NCBI GenBank assembly: GCA_028287235.1
Contig: JAQBQB010000028.1
Span: forward strand, 124,001 to 188,000
Direction: 5' to 3'
DNA from: Gemmatimonadota bacterium
GTDB lineage: Bacteria > Gemmatimonadota > Gemmatimonadetes > Gemmatimonadales > Gemmatimonadaceae
DNA: 64,000 bases
A program made the translations under genes and the position numbers. This document shows positions 34,827 through 43,968 of this stretch, piece after piece (positions within the stretch are counted from its first letter, which is position 1; each line of letters opens with the position of its first letter). A model generated the notes under the pieces. That model ran no database searches. It was not told where the DNA came from and saw only the letters and a list, made by a program, of their open reading frames with translations.

Positions 34827-36821
34827 CTACAGGAAGAACGGAATCTCGTTGACGACGTCCGACAGCCGCCCCGGAGCGAAGCGCGCATGCGCGGGACGCA
34901 GTCCAGGAACGATCACTTTCGCCACGGCGAGGGAGTTGGCGTCGCGAGTCTGGTCGAGCACGAGCAGCTCCATGTCGCGCGACTCGACGCAACGGCGGCA
35001 CCGGTCGATCGATTCACCGCCGTCGGAATCGGCCGGGTACATTCGGACGTCGATCGCCGAGAGCTGCTCGAAGGGGCTGAGAAACGAGACGTCGTGCGCG
35101 TCCCGCCCGGCCAGCCAGCGCGCAAAGGCCGGCGACAAGCATTCATGCTTTCCGCGCAACGCCGCAACGGAGGCCACGATCTGATTCAGCTCGGTACAGG
35201 CGTGCGTCACGGCTCGCTCGGCGTCGAAGTGCGCGCCGAAGCCGAAGAGCAGCTCGCGGCGGTCATCGCGGCTGCGGCTGACGGCGGCGAACGCGGGCAC
35301 ACCGAGGTCGCTCGTGATGTCGAGCACCCAACAGTCGCGTTCGAGGCCATCGTACGCGTCCACGAGCTGGCGACAGTAGTCGTCACGCAGCGTGCTCAGA
35401 TCGACGCGAGGCTTCGGTGCGCGGCGATACCACCAGAGCGCGATCGCGTCGCGCTCAGCCAGCTCGAAGAATCCGCGGGTCACTGCATCGGCCAACGTCT
35501 CGCCGGCCGCACACCCGTTCGAGTCGGCGACGCACGCATTCCCGCCCGGAAGCGCGCCGGCGTTGCGGTATAGGAAGGCCGTCGGCAGATATCGGTGTTC
35601 GTCGCGGGTCAGCGACCAGACGGGCGTCCATGCGATGGTTGCCGACGGGTCGAACGGCTCGGGAACGTAGGTCGTCGGCTCGCGGTGGGAATTCCACTCG
35701 GCGCGCGCGGCGTACTGCCGATCGCTGAACAGCATGCACGCGTTCGGATGGACACCGCGAGCTCCAAGCTCATGAAGCGAGGCGGCGATTTGCGGCTCGT
35801 CGCCCTGGAACGCACCACAGTACCGCTCGATGCTCTCCCCCACGGCGGCGCGCACCGCTAGGCAGTCGGTGGTGCCGCTGCCCGCCGAACGTTGGTCGAG
35901 GCCCCGCTGGAGCGACGCGAGATCATGAGCGCCCAAACCGGCCGGGGCGCCAACGAACACATGGAAGCGGGCATCGTCGACCGATGAGAGTTTCGTCATT
36001 CTCGAGGTCATTGGCGCCGCGGAGAGCGGAGTCCGCCGGACCGTCGGCACCACGTCGATTCGCTCCAAACGCCGCGCGTACCATTCTGGATCGCCGCACG
36101 CTTCGCACTGGGCACGACGCGGCACGACGCGGCGCTCGATCGCGTACGACCGAGTATCGACCGCGACGATCGCTCCGCAGAGCATGTTGGGATTCGACGA
36201 ATCCAAGGCTGCGAGCACGCCGGAGTCGACTACCGCCGGCCGGGCCAATACCCGCGCATCGTGCCGCCGCATCGCGAGATACGCGTCGACTGGCCGAAGC
36301 ACACTGAGATAGTGGGCCAGACACTCCCAGCAGGGGCCGCCGGGTTCACCCAGCAGCGGACCGACCCACGCCTCTTCGCCCGACGCCTTCGCGATCAACC
36401 ATGGCTCGCCCCTGAAGAGCGCGTCGCGATTCAGAACCTCGAGCGACGGGTCGAGATAGTCGTCGACGACGATCACGCGTACGTCGTCACGATGATCGCC
36501 GAGCCACGACGTCACCCGCTCCTGGACGGCCGCGTATCCGCCGGCGCAGTCGCGAGACTCGTCACGGGCGCCGTCGCGCAACAAGCCGCGCTCCTCGAGC
36601 TCCATCATCAGGAAATACGCCGCGGCGCGGCCGGCAACGGCTTCCTCCTCCATGCAGGCCGCGACCTGGTCGGTCGTCCGCCGTCCATCGAGCAACGGCG
36701 CGAGACGCGCGTAGGCGCGGCCGGGGAGAAGTATCTGGCGCGAATCGGAGACGACGAATACGCCGTCGCCGTCGACCAGCGTTACCCGATAACGGGAATC
36801 AAACGTCGGACGCTCGAGCAC
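34827..36821 (-). CDS. Fused leader-binding (ocin-ThiF-like C) and YcaO cyclodehydratase for TOMM biosynthesis
   Basis: 664 residues from GTG 36821. Residues about 1-250 are the C-protein part: a winged-helix-like leader-binding start (YRVTLVDGDGVFVVSDSRQILLPGRAY) and an E1/ThiF-like domain with a structural zinc site (C164-x2-C167 and C239-x2-C242). Residues about 255-664 are the YcaO domain, with nucleotide-binding ESIERY (329-334), SNGCAAGETLADAVTRGFFELAERDAIALWWY region (434-465) and EAxR-type charged residues. YcaO uses ATP to cyclise Ser/Thr/Cys onto the preceding carbonyl. The C-terminus ends NEIPFFL instead of the frequent Pro-rich PxPxP end. It is 21 bp after the kinase stop and 65 bp before the precursor. 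Confidence 0.93.
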   Translation of the reverse strand: MLERPTFDSRYRVTLVDGDGVFVVSDSRQILLPGRAYARLAPLLDGRRTTDQVAACMEEEAVAGRAAAYFLMMELEERGLLRDGARDESRDCAGGYAAVQERVTSWLGDHRDDVRVIVVDDYLDPSLEVLNRDALFRGEPWLIAKASGEEAWVGPLLGEPGGPCWECLAHYLSVLRPVDAYLAMRRHDARVLARPAVVDSGVLAALDSSNPNMLCGAIVAVDTRSYAIERRVVPRRAQCEACGDPEWYARRLERIDVVPTVRRTPLSAAPMTSRMTKLSSVDDARFHVFVGAPAGLGAHDLASLQRGLDQRSAGSGTTDCLAVRAAVGESIERYCGAFQGDEPQIAASLHELGARGVHPNACMLFSDRQYAARAEWNSHREPTTYVPEPFDPSATIAWTPVWSLTRDEHRYLPTAFLYRNAGALPGGNACVADSNGCAAGETLADAVTRGFFELAERDAIALWWYRRAPKPRVDLSTLRDDYCRQLVDAYDGLERDCWVLDITSDLGVPAFAAVSRSRDDRRELLFGFGAHFDAERAVTHACTELNQIVASVAALRGKHECLSPAFARWLAGRDAHDVSFLSPFEQLSAIDVRMYPADSDGGESIDRCRRCVESRDMELLVLDQTRDANSLAVAKVIVPGLRPAHARFAPGRLSDVVNEIPFFL

Positions 36822-36842
36822 TGAGGCGGATTCCAGGGTCGT

Positions 36843-39494
36843 CTATTGAAGCGTTTGCAGGAATTGCTGAAAGCGCGGTATGGCGCGCAACGGCGCAAAA
36901 TTCGGGTAGACACGCATCGTCGCGGCGGAAGCGAGCGAACGGGTGCCCGGCTCGGCTTCGAGCTCGCTGATGGCCTCGTCGAAGCGACGCGAAACGATAT
37001 AGATCTGAACGAGACCGAGCACGAGGTACGCGTGCAGCGTGGCGTTCCGTACCGCCGGCACGAGCTGCACGGCGAGCTTGCCGTGCGCCACGGCGTCGTT
37101 GGACCGTCCGAGATCGGCGTACGCCAATCCCAGTGCGGCGTGCAGCTCGGGCTCGTCGGCGATGGGATCGCCGGGATGTCCCGGTCGATCGGGCCGAAGC
37201 CGCGCCTCGAGCACGACGCGCGCCGAGTCAGCGTACGCGTGCAGGTGATTTCGGTCCTGTCGCCGGGCGTAGAGGTCGGCCTCCGCCAGATAGAATGTCG
37301 CGGAGTCGACGTGCGTGGTGTTGAGCGACAGCCGTGCGAGCACCTGCTGCCACGGCTCGTCGAGGATCGCTAAGAATTCTCGATCGTTCGGAATGAGCTC
37401 CACGAGAATCTTGGCGCTGTCGATGTGCGCCGCGGCCTCGTGCATCACCTGGAGCGCGCGGGGAATGTCCCCGGTCCAGCAGACATAGAGGTAGGAGCGC
37501 GCGAGATAGGGCGGCGGCCAGTCGGGGGCGAGCGCGATCGCCTTCTGAAGGTAGTCGTCGGCCTCCCTGTACCGGCCGAGCCACGCCGCGCTCACGCCGG
37601 CGTCGAAGGCGAAGAGCTGCGAGCGCGGGTCGAGATCGGCGGCGCGCTTGGTGACGTCGAGCGCCTCCCTCCATTTCGCCTGGCTGCGCAGCACGGTGCC
37701 AACGGCCGACAGCAGGTCGGTGTTGTTGGGTTGCACGGCACGCACTTCCGCGAAGTGCACCATGGCGCTGTCGTTGTTGCCGACCACCCAGTAGTGATAG
37801 AAGCCGAGCGCGAGCCTGGTCGCCGGGAGCATGGAGTCCAGCCGCCACGCGTGGTCGAGCGCGAGCTTCGCCTGCTGCTGCCGAGAGCGACTCTGGTCCT
37901 TGAGGGCGAAGTACATGCTCTGCATCTGCGACAGTTTCGCCCACGCCAGCGTGAAGTTGGAGTCGCGCCCCACGGCTCGCTCGTACGCCTCGATGGCGAG
38001 GCGTGTCGGCTCCTCGGCGCGCGGCCTGGCGGCGAACACGTTGCCGCTGAGAAAACTCTCATAGGCTTGCCGGTCGCCCGTGGGTGTGGCGCGCCGGGCC
38101 ATGCGCGCCGGATCGAACGCCAGCTCGAGCGCCGCGGCGACGTCCTCGGCGATGGCCGACTGGGCGCGCAGCAGGTCGCCGGGAATCAAGGGGGCGTCCT
38201 GGCGGCCGCGCCACATCACGTGTCCGTCGGCCGTCCGCACCAATTCGGGCGTGACTCGCGTGACGCCCGATCCGTCGGGCTTTCGATCGGTGCGGATGTA
38301 CCCCGTGAGCACGTAGTCCACGCCGAGCTCGCGTCCGATTTGGCGGATCGTCTTCTTGGTTCGGTCGTACTGCATGGCGCTCATCCGCGAGATCACGTCG
38401 ATGCCGCCAATTTCGGCGATGCGCGTCGTGAGCTCATCGGTGACGCCCTTGGCGAAGATCGAATCGTCCTGCTGTCCGAGGTTTCCGAGCGGCACGACGG
38501 CGACGCGGGGGGGCGCGGCGACGTCGCCATGATGCAATGAGCGCGAGGTAGCCACACCCGCGGCGGTGAGGGCTACGACACCCGCGCACACTCCGGCGGC
38601 GATCATTCGGCGGGATCGTGTCGTGCGCTGGCGCCTCGGCGGCGGGAACGCGGCCTGGGTCGACGCTTCCACGACGGTGTCGGCGAACTCGAGCACGGTC
38701 GAAAACCGATCCGCGGGCGACTTGGCCATGGCCCGTCCGATCGCCGCCTCCGCGCCGGCGGGCACGGAGGGGCGAACCGTCCGGATGCTCGGCATGGGAT
38801 CGGTCGAGTGGCGCGCGAGAATGGCGGACTGGCCAACGCCATGAAAGGGCGGATCGCCGACGAACATCTCGTAGGCGACACAGGCGAGGCTGTACTGGTC
38901 CGAGAGGCCCGAGTCGGGAGTCTCGAACGACGCCTGCTCGGGGCTCATGTACATCGGCGTGCCGACGATGATCCCGCTCTGGGTCAACCGGTCGTCCACG
39001 GCGGCGTTCAGCGCGTGCGCGATTCCGAAGTCGGCGACCATGGCGAGGCCGTCGCTCAGCAGGATGTTGCCCGGCTTGACGTCGCGGTGCACGACGCCGT
39101 GATCGTGGGCGTACTGCAGCGCGAGCGCTACTTCGCGGATGATCCGCACCGCGTCGGCAATCGGCAGCTGCCGCTCGCGTCGAATGCGATCGCGGAGCGA
39201 CTCGCCTTCGATGCACGGCATGACGAAGAACAGGAAATCGTCGACTTCCCCGGAATCGTACACGGGCACGATGTGGGGATGCTGCAGCCGCGCCGCCGTT
39301 TCCGCTTCGCGGAGGAATCGCTGGTTGGCGACCAGGGTGGCGAGCTCCGGGCGGAGCACCTTGATGGCCACCTTCCGCCGATGCTTTACGTCCTCCGCGA
39401 GGTACACGACGGACATGCCGCCACGACCGAGCTCGCGCTCGACGAGGTAGCGAGTGCCGAAAGCCAGGCGAACGCGGTCGAGTGAAGCAGTCAC
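36843..39494 (-). CDS. Membrane-anchored Ser/Thr protein kinase with TolB-like and TPR domains
   Basis: 883 residues from GTG 39494, preceded by GGGGG; a longer in-frame extension is not protein-like. The kinase domain spans about 14-275: GRGGMSVVY, VAIK (catalytic Lys about 46), HRDVKPGN, DFGIAHA and GTPMYMSPEQA. An Arg-rich juxtamembrane piece and one membrane helix (about 300-318) follow. Then comes a TolB-N/adenylate-cyclase-associated domain (VAVVPLGNLGQQDDSIFAKGVTDELTTRI, VDYVLTGYIR) and TPR repeats to the end. This is the common receptor-kinase layout of the group. Its stop is 21 bp before the YcaO gene, so it may drive or co-regulate the RiPP locus. Confidence 0.9.
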   Translation of the reverse strand: MTASLDRVRLAFGTRYLVERELGRGGMSVVYLAEDVKHRRKVAIKVLRPELATLVANQRFLREAETAARLQHPHIVPVYDSGEVDDFLFFVMPCIEGESLRDRIRRERQLPIADAVRIIREVALALQYAHDHGVVHRDVKPGNILLSDGLAMVADFGIAHALNAAVDDRLTQSGIIVGTPMYMSPEQASFETPDSGLSDQYSLACVAYEMFVGDPPFHGVGQSAILARHSTDPMPSIRTVRPSVPAGAEAAIGRAMAKSPADRFSTVLEFADTVVEASTQAAFPPPRRQRTTRSRRMIAAGVCAGVVALTAAGVATSRSLHHGDVAAPPRVAVVPLGNLGQQDDSIFAKGVTDELTTRIAEIGGIDVISRMSAMQYDRTKKTIRQIGRELGVDYVLTGYIRTDRKPDGSGVTRVTPELVRTADGHVMWRGRQDAPLIPGDLLRAQSAIAEDVAAALELAFDPARMARRATPTGDRQAYESFLSGNVFAARPRAEEPTRLAIEAYERAVGRDSNFTLAWAKLSQMQSMYFALKDQSRSRQQQAKLALDHAWRLDSMLPATRLALGFYHYWVVGNNDSAMVHFAEVRAVQPNNTDLLSAVGTVLRSQAKWREALDVTKRAADLDPRSQLFAFDAGVSAAWLGRYREADDYLQKAIALAPDWPPPYLARSYLYVCWTGDIPRALQVMHEAAAHIDSAKILVELIPNDREFLAILDEPWQQVLARLSLNTTHVDSATFYLAEADLYARRQDRNHLHAYADSARVVLEARLRPDRPGHPGDPIADEPELHAALGLAYADLGRSNDAVAHGKLAVQLVPAVRNATLHAYLVLGLVQIYIVSRRFDEAISELEAEPGTRSLASAATMRVYPNFAPLRAIPRFQQFLQTLQ

Positions 39495-39636
39495 GATGCC
39501 CCCACACGCGCCACGAGGGGGAAAACCAAACGCGGGCGCCACGAATGTAGCGCCGGCAGACGGGTTAGACCACCTTGAAGAATATCTTATCAAGCGGCCG
39601 ATCGTACGCAGTCGCCGGCCCATACCACGAGTGCCC

Positions 39637-41004
39637 ATGCAATCCGTGCGCGTCACCCTCGTTCCCACGCTCGTCACGTGGCTCGTCACGTGGCTCGTCA
39701 CGTGGCTCGTCGTCGCAATGATCCCGTGCACCGTCCGGGGACAGAGCTCCGTCGATCCCGCGCTCGCCCGCTATATCGACGCCATCAAAGCGATCGACAA
39801 CCACGCGCATCCCATGCGCCCCGTCCCGGCGGGCGCGCCGGCCGATACCGACTTCGACGCCCTTCCGCTCGACGGCATCCCGGCCTTCGACTTGCCGAAC
39901 CGGCTCAAGGCAGACGATCCGATCTGGCGCGCCGCGCAGAACGCGCTGTATCACGTGCGGCCCGAGCTATCGGGCGCGCCCTACCACACGGCGCTCAAGA
40001 CCGCCGTCGCCAACACGGCTCGCGCGCAGGGGCAACGCTTCCCCGACTGGGCACTCGATCAGGCGGGCATCGACGTGATGATGGCGAACCGTATCGCCAT
40101 GGGCCCGGGACTATCGGCGCGGTTCCGTTGGATCGCATTCGCCGACCCGCTCATGCTCCCGCTCGACGGCAGTGGCGAGGCGGCGCGGTCGCCTGACACA
40201 CGGCCGCTCTATCCGCGCGAGTCCCGGCTGCTCCAGCGCTATCTACGCGACATTCGCGTGGCCAAGCTGCCGGCGACGCTCGACGACTACGTGCGCACGG
40301 TGGTCAACGCCACGTTGGCGCGCGAGCGCGCCAACGGCGCGGCAGGTATCAAGTTCGAGGCGGCGTATCTTCGGCCGCTCGACTTCGACGATGCCGACGC
40401 CGCCGGCGCGCAGCGCGTCTACGCCCGGTACGTGAACGGCGGCGTGCCGTCGCACGCCGAGTACAAGACGCTCCAGGATTATCTGTTCCGCGCCATCACG
40501 CGCGAGGCGGGGCGGCAGAAGCTGGCCGTGCAGATTCATGTGCTCGAGACGTTCGGCGGGTTCTACTCGCCGCGCGGCAGCGCGCCGCATCTGCTCGAGC
40601 CGGCGCTCAACGACTCCACGCTGCGCGGCACGAAGTTCATCATCGTGCACGGCGGGTGGCCGCTCGTCGGCGAGACGCAAGGATTGTTGAGCAAGCCGAA
40701 CGTCTACGCCGACATCTCGATGATGGACGACATCCTCTCACCCACCGTTCTCGCCGGCGTGTTGCGGCAATGGCTCGGCGAGTGGCCGGAGAAGGTGCTC
40801 TTCGGCACCGACGCGTTCGACGGCGGCGCGGAGCAGGGGTGGGAGCAGGTCGCGTGGGTCGGGTCGACGACGGCGCGGCGCGCGTTGGCGATCGCGCTGA
40901 GCGGCATGATGCGCGACGGGGAGATCACGCGCGACCGGGCACAAACACTCGCGCGGATGGTGATGCGCGAAAATGCGGCCAGCGTGTACGGGTTGCCGAA
41001 GTGA
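39637..41004 (+). CDS. Exported amidohydrolase (TIM-barrel metal-dependent hydrolase)
   Basis: 455 residues from ATG 39637. The signal peptide contains three tandem LVTW copies (MQSVRVTLVPTLVTWLVTW..., cleavage about residue 34 before QSSVD). The hydrolase has a metal-binding N-terminal IDNHAHPM, VQIHVLETFGG, KFIIVHGGWPL, ADISMM and a C-terminal GTDAFDGG, the metal and general-base positions of amidohydrolase-2/uronate-isomerase-like TIM barrels. The substrate is unknown. It diverges from the kinase gene (142 bp between starts) and converges with the UbiB-type gene 4 bp away. Confidence 0.8.
   Translation: MQSVRVTLVPTLVTWLVTWLVTWLVVAMIPCTVRGQSSVDPALARYIDAIKAIDNHAHPMRPVPAGAPADTDFDALPLDGIPAFDLPNRLKADDPIWRAAQNALYHVRPELSGAPYHTALKTAVANTARAQGQRFPDWALDQAGIDVMMANRIAMGPGLSARFRWIAFADPLMLPLDGSGEAARSPDTRPLYPRESRLLQRYLRDIRVAKLPATLDDYVRTVVNATLARERANGAAGIKFEAAYLRPLDFDDADAAGAQRVYARYVNGGVPSHAEYKTLQDYLFRAITREAGRQKLAVQIHVLETFGGFYSPRGSAPHLLEPALNDSTLRGTKFIIVHGGWPLVGETQGLLSKPNVYADISMMDDILSPTVLAGVLRQWLGEWPEKVLFGTDAFDGGAEQGWEQVAWVGSTTARRALAIALSGMMRDGEITRDRAQTLARMVMRENAASVYGLPK
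39669..39704. repeat. Three tandem 12-bp repeats (GCTCGTCACGTG) inside a signal-peptide region
   Basis: Three perfect copies at 39669-39680, 39681-39692 and 39693-39704, plus a partial fourth (GCTCGT). Each contains the palindrome CACGTG. In frame they encode repeated LVTW in the hydrophobic part of the exported amidohydrolase signal peptide, so copy-number change would alter helix length without frameshift. Confidence 0.85.
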
Positions 41005-41008
41005 CGAG

Positions 41009-42661
41009 CTAGCGCCGCGTCCGGGCGACCGAGGCGACGAGGCCGGCGAGACACAGCACCGCTCCCGCCGCGAGCCACGCGGCGAGCGGTCCGCGGCCTC
41101 GATCGTACGCCTGATAGGCGATCACCGCCGCCGCCACGCCAAGGATGCAGTAGATGAGCTGGTGCGCCGCAGCGTAGAGCAGGCGGGCGGCGTCCGTGAT
41201 CTCCGGCACGCGCATCTCGAGCTCGCCCCGGTTCGCGCGAGACAGCATGTGTTGGAGGCTTTCGGGAATCGTCACGGCGCGAAGAGCCATCTCCTTCACC
41301 GACGCGCGAATCAACTCGGTCCAATCGCGATCCTGATCGAGCACGACGTCCTCCAAGTACGGGCGAATGACCGTCATCGGGTTCCACGACGGATCGAGCT
41401 CGGTGCACAGCCCCACCAACAAGATTAAGGTGCGCTCCAGCAGGACCCAATCCTTCGGCACCTGAAAGGTGGCCGTGAGCTGACGGAAGGAGACGTCGAG
41501 CTTGCGAAGATCGGCCAACATGTCGAGCCTGGACCGAATGTCGAATTGGATCTCGCCGAGGTTCCACGAATCGACCTGCACCTGCTCGAAGAAACGCCGC
41601 TGTGCCCACTCGATCACCCGCTGCGCGATGTCGGTCGAGCGCGCGTCACGTGCGACGAAGCCCATCGTGTGCAGCGCCGCGGTGATGCGTTCGGGGTCGC
41701 GCTTGATCATTCCCTCGACGAACTCCCTCACTCCCTCTTTCATCGACGGCCCGAGCACGCCAACCGCGCCGAAGTCGATGAAGACGATCACGCCGTCGGA
41801 GGCGACGAGGATGTTGCCGGGGTGGGGATCGGCGTGATAGACGCCGTCCACGAAAATCATGCGGCAGTACGCCGTCACGATTCGCTCGGCCAGCACGCGG
41901 CGGTCCAGCCGCCGCGCGGCGAGTCCGGCGAAATCGGTGATCTTCGTGCCCTCGACGAGCTCGGTGGTGAGCACGTGACGTGTCGAGCGCTCGTGCACCA
42001 CGGTGGGGCAGCGCACGTTCGGTTCGTCGGCCAGGCGTACGGCAATCGTTTCGATGTTGCTCGCCTCCTTCACGAAGTCGAGCTCCTCGGCGATCATTTG
42101 ACTGATCTCGGGCGCGTACGACTCGATGCCGCGCACACCGAACATGAATTGCACGAGCCACAGAATGCGGGCAATGAGGAGGAGGTCGAGCCGCGCGACG
42201 CGCTCGATATCGGCGTGCTGCACCTTGACGGCGACTCGGCGGCCGTCGGCCAGCGTGGCGACGTGGACCTGGGCGAGGGACGCCGTGGCGATCGGCTGGC
42301 GATCGAAGTGCGTAAAGAGCTCGTCCGGCGGCGCCCCGAACTCAGCTCGAATTCTCGCCGCGATCTCCGCGTACGGGCGCGCCGGCAGCTTGTCCTGCAG
42401 TCCCTCGAGCTCCCGCCGAAAATCCTCCGGCAGGAAGTTCGAGAGAATGCTGATCATCTGGCCGACCTTGATGAACAGCCCTCCTGCCCTGACGATCGCG
42501 CGCTCGATGCGGCGCGCGTTGGCGCGGTGCCGGCGCGCCAGCGTGGCCGGGTAGGCCGCGGGGCCAAGGAAGGGCCGCTGGAGCCGGAGCCAGAGATAGC
42601 TCGCGAGGACGCGAGCCGTGACCGCGTAGATCCAAATGACCCGCAGGCGGGTGTGGCGCAT
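41009..42661 (-). CDS. ABC1/AarF/UbiB-family atypical kinase
   Basis: 550 residues from ATG 42661, 8 bp after the CutC stop. Family signatures: GGLFIKVGQMISILSNFLPEDFRRELEGLQDKLPA (KxGQ motif), IATASLAQVHVATL (Ala-rich loop), VAVKVQH, EELDFVKEASN, YHADPHPGN and FIDFGAVG. Two C-terminal membrane helices (LIYCILGVAAAVIAYQAY and LAAWLAAGAVLCLAGLVAS, about 490-545) anchor it to the inner membrane. UbiB-like proteins are ATPases/kinases that support ubiquinone or isoprenoid-lipid metabolism. Third gene of the DinB-CutC-UbiB run. Confidence 0.92.
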   Translation of the reverse strand: MRHTRLRVIWIYAVTARVLASYLWLRLQRPFLGPAAYPATLARRHRANARRIERAIVRAGGLFIKVGQMISILSNFLPEDFRRELEGLQDKLPARPYAEIAARIRAEFGAPPDELFTHFDRQPIATASLAQVHVATLADGRRVAVKVQHADIERVARLDLLLIARILWLVQFMFGVRGIESYAPEISQMIAEELDFVKEASNIETIAVRLADEPNVRCPTVVHERSTRHVLTTELVEGTKITDFAGLAARRLDRRVLAERIVTAYCRMIFVDGVYHADPHPGNILVASDGVIVFIDFGAVGVLGPSMKEGVREFVEGMIKRDPERITAALHTMGFVARDARSTDIAQRVIEWAQRRFFEQVQVDSWNLGEIQFDIRSRLDMLADLRKLDVSFRQLTATFQVPKDWVLLERTLILLVGLCTELDPSWNPMTVIRPYLEDVVLDQDRDWTELIRASVKEMALRAVTIPESLQHMLSRANRGELEMRVPEITDAARLLYAAAHQLIYCILGVAAAVIAYQAYDRGRGPLAAWLAAGAVLCLAGLVASVARTRR

Positions 42662-42669
42662 GACGGCGC

Positions 42670-43332
42670 TTACGAAGCGGGAGCCAGCGCCTTCGCGATC
42701 GCACGGATCTGCGCCTCGTCCCCTTCGCATCTCGCGTGCACCTCGCGAACCCCGCTGGCGCGCACGATCTCGCGAACGTTCTCGCCGCGCACTTTCCCAC
42801 CCGCCAGAACGTGAATGCGGTCCCGGCCTCGCGCCACCAGCGACGCGAGCGCGTCCACGCCGGCGAGCGCCGTGGGCGCACCGCCCGACGTGAGCACCCG
42901 TGCCACGCCGGCGCTCATCAACGTGTCGAGTCCCGCGCTCTGGTCGGGCACGCGATCGAACGCCTTGTGAAAGGTGACCGGCGTTTCCCCCGCCAGCCGC
43001 ACGAACTCCCTCATGCGCTCGGCGTCAATCTGGCTGTCGGCGGCAAGGATACCGATCACCAGTCCCTCGACCCCTTGAGTCTTGAGCCGCTCGAGGTCGA
43101 GCCGCATCTGATCGAGCTCGGCGGCCGTGTGCACGAACGAGCCGCCGCGCGGGCGCACCATGGCCATGATCGGCAGGCCGACGCGCTCTTGCACCTCGGC
43201 CACCAACGCGGCGCTCGGCGTCGTTCCGCCGACGGCGAGATTGTCGCACAGCTCGAGCCGGTGCGCGCCGCCGCGCTCTGCGGCGAGCGCCGACTCGACC
43301 GAGTCGACGCACGCCTCGATGAGCACCGTCAC
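42670..43332 (-). CDS. cutC: CutC-family protein
   Basis: 220 residues from GTG 43332, which overlaps the DinB stop by 4 bp (GTGA) and excludes the longer in-frame reading. TIM-barrel signatures: EACVDSVESALAAERGGAHRLELCDNLAVGGTTPS, PIMAMVRPRGGSFVHTAAELDQM, TFHKAFDRVPD, VLTSGGAPTAL and VLAGGKVRGENV. CutC was named for copper tolerance in E. coli, but the copper role is disputed and the true substrate is unknown. Cytoplasmic. Confidence 0.92.
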   Translation of the reverse strand: MTVLIEACVDSVESALAAERGGAHRLELCDNLAVGGTTPSAALVAEVQERVGLPIMAMVRPRGGSFVHTAAELDQMRLDLERLKTQGVEGLVIGILAADSQIDAERMREFVRLAGETPVTFHKAFDRVPDQSAGLDTLMSAGVARVLTSGGAPTALAGVDALASLVARGRDRIHVLAGGKVRGENVREIVRASGVREVHARCEGDEAQIRAIAKALAPAS

Positions 43333-43856
43333 TTGGCCGGCCGTTTCTCCATGGTCGGATTCAGGTTGTACGCGGCCGACTGGCCGGGCGGAATGCTGAT
43401 CCACTTCCATTCATCCGTGGCAACGATGCGCGCGAGCAAGATGATCTGGCCGACGTGCTGGGCCACGTGCGCGAGCGAACGGCACAGCGCCTCGTGCACG
43501 CTCAATTCTTTTCCACGGATCTTCACGGTGCTCTGCAAGTCGTCCTCGCCGACGTCGTCGAGCGCCTTCTCGAGCACCGCCCAACCGGCGCGCCATGCCT
43601 CGTCGATCTCGGCGCGAGTGTAGGTACCCGACGCGAACTCGCCGTCGCGATCGCGCCAGGTCTTCTCGCCGTCTGAGGTCTGGAAGTCGGTGAAGCGCGA
43701 GCTGAGGTTGCCGCTCATGTGCCGCACGATCATGGCGATCGAATTGCCATTGGGCGCAAGAACGCGATTGAGTCCCTCTTCGGACACCTGGGCCAACGCC
43801 TTCTCGCCGGCCGCGCGGTAGCGCGCGTACTCGTCGGTGAAATCCTGTACGAACAT
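43329..43856 (-). CDS. DinB-like (DUF1572) protein
   Basis: 175 residues from ATG 43856 (AGAGGAC upstream); the longer open frame before it is not protein-like. Four-helix bundle with metal-ligand-type histidines in IVRHMSGNLSSRF (about residue 48) and HVAQHVGQIILLARI (about 139-153). DUF1572 and DinB proteins share a fold; some are bacillithiol/mycothiol-dependent S-transferases, but most are uncharacterised. First gene of the DinB-CutC-UbiB operon. The 112-bp gap to the divergent argJ must hold both promoters; none is obvious. Confidence 0.82.
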   Translation of the reverse strand: MFVQDFTDEYARYRAAGEKALAQVSEEGLNRVLAPNGNSIAMIVRHMSGNLSSRFTDFQTSDGEKTWRDRDGEFASGTYTRAEIDEAWRAGWAVLEKALDDVGEDDLQSTVKIRGKELSVHEALCRSLAHVAQHVGQIILLARIVATDEWKWISIPPGQSAAYNLNPTMEKRPAK

Positions 43857-43968
43857 GTCCGTGTCCTCTGGAACGCGATTATGGGGGTGGATCGGTAGCG
43901 CGGTACTGACGCGCCTCCCTATCTTCACCCTTTCCGATCGCTTCGCGCAACACACGAGGCCCAACCAA

